10,862 nucleotides of DNA from an uncultured Enterobacter sp. (GTDB taxonomy: Bacteria; Pseudomonadota; Gammaproteobacteria; Enterobacterales; Enterobacteriaceae), in NCBI GenBank assembly GCA_946477805.1, contig CAMKZP010000073.1:1-10862 (forward strand), given 5' to 3'. This document shows positions 6,296 through 10,862 of the stretch, in pieces (within the stretch, counting starts at the first letter, position 1; each line of letters opens with the position of its first letter). The notes beneath the pieces were generated by a model. That model saw nothing but the letters and a program-made list of their open reading frames with translations, did no database searches and was not told the DNA's origin. The position numbers and the translations under genes are program-made.

Positions 6296-6413
6296 GTTGA
6301 TTATGACGTCCGGATACGGAGAAAATTCAGTGTATAACTCTGAAATTTGTGACTAACCATAAACAGCCTCAGCAAGAAGGCCGTCAACCTGCACGCAACC
6401 AGGAGCGCACGCT

Positions 6414-8741
6414 TTGAGCACCTCTACAAAAACCATTCTGACCGCCGCCCACTGGGGGCCGATGCTGGTCGAAACCGACGGCGAAAATGTGCTGTCGTCC
6501 CGCGGAGCGTTGCCTTCGCAACACCCTAACTCTTTGCAAACCGTGGTTCGCGAACAGGTGCACAGCAAAACGCGCGTGCGGTGGCCGATGGTGCGCAAAG
6601 GTTTTCTGGCGTCACCGGATAAGCCACAGGGCATCCGCGGGCAGGATGAGTTTGTCCGCGTGAGCTGGGATGACGCCCTGGCGTTGATCCACGCTCAGCA
6701 CAAGCGCATTCGCGACAGCTATGGCCCGTCGTCCATTTTTGCCGGTTCTTACGGCTGGCGTTCTAACGGCGTGCTGCATAAAGCCTCGACCCTGCTTCAG
6801 CGCTATATGAGCCTGGCGGGTGGCTATACCGGCCATCTGGGTGATTACTCGACCGGCGCGGCGCAGGCGATCATGCCGTACGTGGTGGGGGGGAATGAAG
6901 TTTACCAGCAGCAGACCAGCTGGCCGCTGGTGCTGGAACACACCGACGTGGTGGTGCTGTGGAGCGCTAATCCGCTCAACACGCTGAAAATTGCGTGGAA
7001 CGCCTCCGACGAGCAGGGCATTTCCTACTTCGACGCGCTGCGCAAAAGCGGTAAACGTATTATCTGCATCGATCCTATGCGCTCCGAAACCATGGATTTT
7101 CTCGGCGACAGCGCCGAGTGGATCGCCCCGCACATGGGCACCGACGTCGCGATGATGCTGGGCATTGCCCACACGCTCCTTGAGAACGGCTGGCATGATA
7201 CCGATTTCCTCACGCGCTGCACCACGGGTTTTGACACCTTTGCCGGTTACCTGACGGGCAAAGCGGACGGCACGGCGAAGACGGCAGAGTGGGCTGAGGC
7301 GATCTGCGGCGTTGCTGCAGCGAAAATCCGCGAACTGGCAGAATTATTCCATCATAATACCACGATGCTGATGTCCGGCTGGGGGATGCAGCGCCAGCAG
7401 TTTGGCGAGCAGAAACACTGGATGCTGGTCACGCTTGCCGCGTTGCTTGGGCAAATTGGTACCCCGGGCGGCGGGTTTGGCCTCTCTTATCATTTCGCGA
7501 ACGGCGGCAACCCAACGCGCAAAGCGGCGGTGCTGGCCTCCATGCAAGGCTCGGTGCCGGGCGGCGTGGACGCGGTCGATAAAATTCCGGTAGCGCGCAT
7601 CGTTGAGGCGCTGGAAAGCCCGGGCGGGTTTTATCAGCACAACGGGCTGGATCGCCACTTCCCTGATATCAAATTTGTCTGGTGGGCGGGTGGTGCGAAT
7701 TTTACCCATCATCAGGATACCAACCGCCTGATCCGCGCCTGGCAGAAGCCGGAGCTGGTGGTGATCTCTGAGTGTTTCTGGACCGCGTCGGCCAGGCATG
7801 CCGATATCGTTCTGCCTGCCACCACCTCGTTTGAGCGTAACGATCTCACGATGACCGGCGACTACAGCAACCAGCACATGGTGCCGATGAAGCGCGTTGT
7901 GGCCCCGCGGGATGAAGCGCGTGATGATTTCGAGGTATTTGCCGATCTGAGCGAGCTATGGGAAACCGGCGGTCGGGAACGCTTTACCGAGGGGAAAACG
8001 GACCTGCAATGGCTGGAAACCTTCTACCAGATTGCCGCGCAGCGCGGCGCCGCCCAGGGCGTGACGCTGCCGCCCTTTGCCGCGTTCTGGGAAGCGAACG
8101 AAATTTTTGAAATGCCGGAGAGCGAGCAGAACGCGCAGTTTGTCCGTTTTGCGGATTTCCGCCGCGATCCGCAAAACTATCCGCTGAAAACCGAGAGCGG
8201 GAAGATCGTCATTCACAGTGAGCGCATCGCCAGCTTTAACTATGCTGACTGCCCGCCGCATCCAAAATGGCTGGAGCCGGACGAATGGCAGGGCAACGCG
8301 CAGCCGGAACAGCTGCAGGTGCTTTCCGCGCATCCGGCGCACCGCCTGCACAGCCAGCTCAACTTTACGTCGCTGCGCGAGCAGTATGCGGTCGCCGGGC
8401 GTGAGCCGATCACCCTGAATACCGCGGATGCAAAAGCGCGCGGAATTGTGAGCGGAGATGTTGTTCGCGTCTGGAACGCGCGCGGGCAGGTGCTGGCAGG
8501 TGCAGTCGTGACCGACGGCATTCGCCCGGGCGTGCTCTGCATTCATCAGGGCGCATGGCCGGATCTGGCGCTTAACGAAGGCGGCATCTGTAAGAACGGC
8601 GCGGTCAACGTGTTGACCAAAGATCTCCCCAGCTCGAAGCTGGGGAACGGCTGCGCCGGGAATACGGCGCTGGCGTGGGTCGAGAAGTATGAGGGGCCAG
8701 AGCTTACCCTAACGGCGTTTGATCCGCCTGCCAGCTCATAA
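6414..8741 (+). CDS. bisC: Biotin sulfoxide / methionine-S-sulfoxide reductase BisC (molybdopterin enzyme)
   Basis: This is a 775-residue member of the DMSO-reductase family that carries bis-molybdopterin guanine dinucleotide. E. coli BisC reduces d-biotin d-oxide to biotin and free methionine-S-sulfoxide to methionine. There is no twin-arginine signal peptide, so it is cytoplasmic like E. coli BisC. The segment GSYGWRSNG (111-119) corresponds to the loop holding the molybdenum-ligand serine in DMSO reductase, probably S117. No N-terminal Cys motif for an iron-sulfur cluster is present, as expected for this subgroup. The start is TTG, chosen because AGGAG lies 8 nt upstream and the following codons match the family N-terminus; the first in-frame ATG is 16 codons later without a good ribosome-binding site. 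The end overlaps yiaC. Confidence 0.95.
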   Translation: MSTSTKTILTAAHWGPMLVETDGENVLSSRGALPSQHPNSLQTVVREQVHSKTRVRWPMVRKGFLASPDKPQGIRGQDEFVRVSWDDALALIHAQHKRIRDSYGPSSIFAGSYGWRSNGVLHKASTLLQRYMSLAGGYTGHLGDYSTGAAQAIMPYVVGGNEVYQQQTSWPLVLEHTDVVVLWSANPLNTLKIAWNASDEQGISYFDALRKSGKRIICIDPMRSETMDFLGDSAEWIAPHMGTDVAMMLGIAHTLLENGWHDTDFLTRCTTGFDTFAGYLTGKADGTAKTAEWAEAICGVAAAKIRELAELFHHNTTMLMSGWGMQRQQFGEQKHWMLVTLAALLGQIGTPGGGFGLSYHFANGGNPTRKAAVLASMQGSVPGGVDAVDKIPVARIVEALESPGGFYQHNGLDRHFPDIKFVWWAGGANFTHHQDTNRLIRAWQKPELVVISECFWTASARHADIVLPATTSFERNDLTMTGDYSNQHMVPMKRVVAPRDEARDDFEVFADLSELWETGGRERFTEGKTDLQWLETFYQIAAQRGAAQGVTLPPFAAFWEANEIFEMPESEQNAQFVRFADFRRDPQNYPLKTESGKIVIHSERIASFNYADCPPHPKWLEPDEWQGNAQPEQLQVLSAHPAHRLHSQLNFTSLREQYAVAGREPITLNTADAKARGIVSGDVVRVWNARGQVLAGAVVTDGIRPGVLCIHQGAWPDLALNEGGICKNGAVNVLTKDLPSSKLGNGCAGNTALAWVEKYEGPELTLTAFDPPASS

Positions 8742-9150
8742 TCCACGTCGGGTGTTGGGTATCGTCCTGCCAGGCGCTGTCTTCGATGCGAAAGCCCTGC
8801 GCATGGTAGAAATTCACCGCCCGCTCGTTCTTTTGATACACCTCCAGGGTTAAACAGGGATAGCGCTGCTGAACGTGGTTCAGCAGCGCACGCCCGATCC
8901 CCTTTCCGATAAAGTCCGGCGCAACAAACAGCGCGCCGACGAGCTGGGACTGCATCACGCTCACAAACCCGCGCGGCTTCCCGTCCTCATCCCAGACCCA
9001 GGTTTCCGCCGAGGGCAGATAAACGTCCCGCACCAGGGCTTCATTCTCTTTCCAGTAATCGGCATCAATAAACGGATGCGCCTCCGTGGTGCTTTCCAGC
9101 CATAAATGCAGCAGCGGCTCGGTATTCTCACTTTGCCATTTGTGGATCAT
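8704..9150 (-). CDS. yiaC: GNAT-family N-acetyltransferase YiaC, probable lysine acetyltransferase
   Basis: This is a 148-residue GNAT acetyltransferase. The acetyl-CoA pyrophosphate loop is GKGIG (82-86), after the beta-strand LFVAPDF (74-80). NFYHAQGF (113-120) supplies the family's C-terminal tyrosine Y115, a likely general acid. E. coli YiaC acetylates lysines on many proteins. I placed the start at 9150 because from there the protein matches the family length and N-terminus; the longer open frame upstream only runs through tag in another frame. The start lies inside tag, 23 bp before its end, suggesting translational coupling. The 3' end overlaps the convergent bisC gene by 38 bp. Confidence 0.9.
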   Translation of the reverse strand: MIHKWQSENTEPLLHLWLESTTEAHPFIDADYWKENEALVRDVYLPSAETWVWDEDGKPRGFVSVMQSQLVGALFVAPDFIGKGIGRALLNHVQQRYPCLTLEVYQKNERAVNFYHAQGFRIEDSAWQDDTQHPTWIMSWQADQTPLG

Positions 9151-9709
9151 GGTGGCCCCCGGGGTGACAGAAGCAGCCCGTGATGTGGTCATTAACCAGA
9201 CCACAGGCCTGCATAAAGGAGTAGCAGATGGTCGTGCCGACAAACTTGAAGCCTCGTTTCTTGAGGGCTTTTGAGAGCGCATCCGAGGCGGCAGTTGACG
9301 TGGGGATTTCCGCAAGCGTGGCGGCCCGGGTGATTTTGGGTTCGTTATCCACAAACGACCAGACAAATTCAGCAAACGGCTCGCCGTTTTGTTCCATCGC
9401 CAGCCAGGCGCGCGCGTTACCGATAATGGCCTGAATTTTACCGCGATGGCGGATAATACCGGCATCCAGAACCAGCCTTTCTACGTCCTCTTCGGTCATT
9501 GCCGCGACGGCATGGGGATCGAACCGGTGGAAGACGCGGCGGTAATTTTCACGCTTTTTCAGGACGGTTATCCACGATAAACCGGCCTGCTGGCCTTCCA
9601 GGCAGATCATCTCAAAGAGTTTTTTACCGTCGGTTTCCGGCACACCCCATTCTTGGTCGTGATAGTCGATATAAAGCTGATCCTGGCTTACCCAGCCGCA
9701 ACGTTGCAT
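9128..9709 (-). CDS. tag: 3-methyladenine DNA glycosylase I (constitutive)
   Basis: This 193-residue DNA repair glycosylase excises 3-methyladenine (and weakly 3-methylguanine) from alkylated DNA. The structural zinc ligands of the family are all visible: C4, H17, H175 and C179. The active-site glutamate E38 lies in CLEGQQAG, with the base-stacking W46 nearby. It is a few residues longer than E. coli Tag as I remember it, because of a divergent histidine-rich tail after the last zinc ligand. A GGAG Shine-Dalgarno lies 7 nt before the ATG. It overlaps yiaC by 23 bp and is divergent from yhjY. Confidence 0.95.
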   Translation of the reverse strand: MQRCGWVSQDQLYIDYHDQEWGVPETDGKKLFEMICLEGQQAGLSWITVLKKRENYRRVFHRFDPHAVAAMTEEDVERLVLDAGIIRHRGKIQAIIGNARAWLAMEQNGEPFAEFVWSFVDNEPKITRAATLAEIPTSTAASDALSKALKKRGFKFVGTTICYSFMQACGLVNDHITGCFCHPGGHHDPQMAK

Positions 9710-9839
9710 AGGTCATCTCCCTTATTGATTCGGTATCGCAAAATTTTCAATCCATCTGGCTTGACGTGCTTGTTAAAAAGACAATAGTTAATACAGGGCT
9801 ATAGGCCCTCATACCTCTTTTCAAACAATGACTAATATC

Positions 9840-9851
9840 GCCGAATTCGGC
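9840..9851. promoter_or_regulatory. 12-bp perfect palindrome in the yhjY leader
   Basis: GCCGAATTCGGC is perfectly palindromic and lies 7 bp upstream of the GGAG ribosome-binding site of yhjY (9859-9862). It could be an operator or a short 4-bp-stem mRNA hairpin next to the ribosome-binding site. It contains an EcoRI site. I do not recognise a regulator for it. Confidence 0.3.
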
Positions 9852-9870
9852 TCTTTCTGGAGTCGCTTTG

Positions 9871-10419
9871 ATGATGATAAAAATAATCAGCGGTCGCCAT
9901 GCTTGTTCAGGCCTGGCGGGTGTCTTAGCGTGGTCGCTTTTTTGTAGCACAGCTTCTGCCTGGCAACAGGAATATATCGTTTCAGACGCGCAAAGTAATA
10001 CGGCGGAACGCTATACATGGGACGCCGATCACCAACCGCGTTATGAAGACATTCTTGCGGAACGTATTAATTCGTCGCAGAACGCCGCGGGATTTTCGCT
10101 TAATACGGCGGCGGACGCGTCCGGCACGCTGAGCGTGGGCTGGAATATTCCCGTATCGGGGCATGTCACCACCGGGCCAGTGATGGCCTGGCGCTATGAT
10201 GCTACGGCCCCGGCAATGAGTAACGACTATAGCGATACGATGACGACGCAGTCGCTTACCGAACCGCTCTGGCATGCCAGCGTCAGCTCTCTGGGCTGGC
10301 GCGTCGATACCCGGTATGGCGCACTTCGCCCCTGGGCGCAGGCTTCGCTGGCTCAGGTAGATAATACGACGATGGGGGAAGAGTTTATGTATACCCTCGG
10401 GGTCAGTGCAAAATTTTAG
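9871..10419 (+). CDS. yhjY: YhjY-like outer-membrane beta-barrel (autotransporter-type) protein, short form
   Basis: This is a 182-residue predicted exported protein. Residues 1-30 form a signal peptide with likely cleavage after ASA. The mature part has alternating hydrophobic and polar stretches typical of barrel strands, for example GTLSVGWNIP, VTTGPVMAWRY and LGWRVDTRYGALRPWAQASL. It ends in the terminal phenylalanine of BAM substrates (LGVSAKF). The GWR...G.LRPWAQ pattern resembles the C-terminal beta-domain of autotransporters, but there is no passenger domain. I chose the ATG at 9871 because GGAG lies 8 nt upstream; a TTG immediately before is in frame. Position between tag and yhjX matches E. 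coli yhjY, which I recall as about 230 residues, so this copy seems shorter. The function of the family is unknown. Confidence 0.72.
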   Translation: MMIKIISGRHACSGLAGVLAWSLFCSTASAWQQEYIVSDAQSNTAERYTWDADHQPRYEDILAERINSSQNAAGFSLNTAADASGTLSVGWNIPVSGHVTTGPVMAWRYDATAPAMSNDYSDTMTTQSLTEPLWHASVSSLGWRVDTRYGALRPWAQASLAQVDNTTMGEEFMYTLGVSAKF

Positions 10420-10483
10420 CGTTGTGACTTTTTTAAACGATACGTTAACATCTTAAATACAATAATGGCGGGGAGTGTGGCGA

Positions 10484-10495
10484 TAGTGGCCACTA
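10484..10495. promoter_or_regulatory. 12-bp perfect palindrome upstream of the yhjX repeat array
   Basis: TAGTGGCCACTA is a perfect palindrome lying 7 bp before the first of four phased TTCAT repeats in the yhjX promoter region. It could be a binding site for a second regulator. I recognise no consensus for it, and it is not a CRP site. Confidence 0.3.
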
Positions 10496-10502
10496 ACAGA
10501 TT

Positions 10503-10574
10503 GTCGCTTCATTCTCCGGCAAGGTCGTTCATTCCCGATTCCAGGCATTTCATTCCGTTTCTTCTGCACTTCAT
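10503..10574 (+). promoter_or_regulatory. Four phased YpdB-type direct repeats in the yhjX promoter region
   Basis: Four 10-mers ending in TTCAT occur in tandem: gtcgcttcat (10503-10512), ggtcgttcat (10523-10532), ggcatttcat (10544-10553) and tgcacttcat (10565-10574). The spacers are 10, 11 and 11 nt, giving periods of 20, 21 and 21 bp, about two helical turns. The LytTR response regulator YpdB of E. coli activates yhjX by binding GGCATTTCAT-N11-GGCATTTCAT. The third repeat is identical to that half-site and the fourth is N11 away, so the last two form the classical site and the first two extend it upstream. The array ends 83 bp before the yhjX start. No strong -35 is seen, as expected for an activator-dependent promoter. 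Confidence 0.75.
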
Positions 10575-10657
10575 GCCGTTTTACCCCCTGTGCGCTGGGG
10601 TTTTGTTTATCGTTGTCCTTAGCGAATTTCCTTAATTTCTCTTGCAGGACAACGGCC

Positions 10658-10862
10658 ATGAATACCTCAACCTATAACCGCACGCGCTGGATGACGCTTT
10701 TCGGCACCATCGTTACCCAGTTTGCGCTGGGCTCGGTCTACACCTGGAGCCTGTTTAACAGCGCGCTTTCCGATAAGCTCGGTGCCCCCGTCAGCCAGGT
10801 GGCGTTCTCCTTCGGCCTGCTGAGCCTGGGCCTGGCGCTCTCCTCATCCGTCGCGGGCAAAC
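10658..10862 (+). CDS. yhjX: Pyruvate transporter YhjX (MFS), 5' part
   Basis: The first 68 codons of a major facilitator superfamily protein run off the window edge. The N-terminus MNTSTYNRTRWMTLFGTI and the following FALGSVYTWSLFN closely match E. coli YhjX, a pyruvate transporter of the inner membrane. Two membrane helices are visible, at about residues 11-33 and 48-66. An AGGAC Shine-Dalgarno (10646-10650) lies 7 nt before the ATG. The upstream array of YpdB-type repeats supports the identity, since yhjX is the main target of the pyruvate-sensing YpdA/YpdB two-component system. The 3' part of the gene is outside the window. Confidence 0.92.
   Translation, partial: MNTSTYNRTRWMTLFGTIVTQFALGSVYTWSLFNSALSDKLGAPVSQVAFSFGLLSLGLALSSSVAGK

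Noticed and set aside
6612..8546. Several 100-200 codon minus-strand open frames opposite bisC
   Set aside because: They lie entirely within bisC, whose protein is conserved throughout; no motifs or start signals support them.
9151..9465. N-terminal extension of yiaC by 105 codons
   Set aside because: The extension reads tag in another frame, and the GNAT domain is complete from the start at 9150.
9508..9521. Second AACCGGT operator-like site within tag
   Set aside because: Only a core match with poor flanks, inside a conserved coding region unrelated to ketogluconate metabolism.
9761..9794. TTGACG at 9761 as the -35 of a yhjY promoter
   Set aside because: The hexamer is good, but nothing at 16-18 bp spacing resembles a -10 box.
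9795..9809. Inverted repeat AGGGC-TATAG-GCCCT upstream of yhjY as a terminator or operator
   Set aside because: The arms are only 5 bp, no T run follows, and no promoter could be placed around it with confidence.
10423..10438. Possible CRP site beginning TGTGA after yhjY
   Set aside because: Only one half-site matches; the other half (TAAAC) does not fit TCACA.
10544..10574. TTCAT repeats as a CRISPR or microsatellite
   Set aside because: Units are too short and diverged for CRISPR. Spacing and sequence instead match the known YpdB motif.
10453..10659. Minus-strand 68-codon open frame upstream of yhjX
   Set aside because: It runs through the phased regulatory repeats, which explain the sequence better, and it has no recognisable similarity.

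Overview
The window reads as chromosome of a member of the Enterobacteriaceae, most likely Enterobacter or a close relative. It is not E. coli: the order of yhjX, yhjY, tag, yiaC, bisC, yiaD and ghrB is the E. coli order and the proteins resemble the E. coli ones as I remember them, but an extra five-gene sugar-acid region sits between ghrB and yiaD. Assignments rest on motifs and remembered family sequences; no search was run.

Layout. (1) 1-273: cspA and a terminator that probably serves both cspA and the convergent ghrB. (2) 289-5457, all on the minus strand: a LacI-family repressor resembling PtxS, then kguE-like epimerase, kguK-like PfkB kinase, kguT-like MFS permease and ghrB (2-ketoaldonate reductase). 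This is the gene order of the Pseudomonas 2-ketogluconate operon kguEKTD under PtxS, with ghrB in the kguD position. A 14-bp palindrome almost identical to the PtxS operator lies just upstream of kguE, with a CRP-like site further upstream. (3) 5587-6249: the outer-membrane lipoprotein gene yiaD. (4) 6414-8741: bisC on the plus strand, starting at TTG. (5) 8704-9709: tag and yiaC on the minus strand, overlapping each other, with yiaC also overlapping the end of bisC. (6) 9871-10419: a short yhjY-like outer-membrane beta-barrel gene. (7) 10420-10862: a yhjX promoter region with four helically phased copies of a YpdB-type repeat, followed by the first 68 codons of the yhjX pyruvate transporter gene.

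How the genes work together. The kgu block would import 2-ketogluconate, phosphorylate it to 2-keto-6-phosphogluconate and reduce it to 6-phosphogluconate; GhrB may do this last step, or may reduce unphosphorylated ketoaldonate to gluconate. The repressor and CRP sites suggest induction by ketogluconate under catabolite control. The remaining genes are core housekeeping: sulfoxide reduction (bisC), alkylation repair (tag), protein acetylation (yiaC) and pyruvate scavenging (yhjX).

No stretch longer than 300 bp lacks a gene. I see no tRNA, rRNA, CRISPR array, insertion sequence or prophage. I found no wholly new system. The most interesting points are the ketogluconate region with its operator, the phased array before yhjX, and the repeated GC-rich elements flanking ptxS-kguE-kguK.
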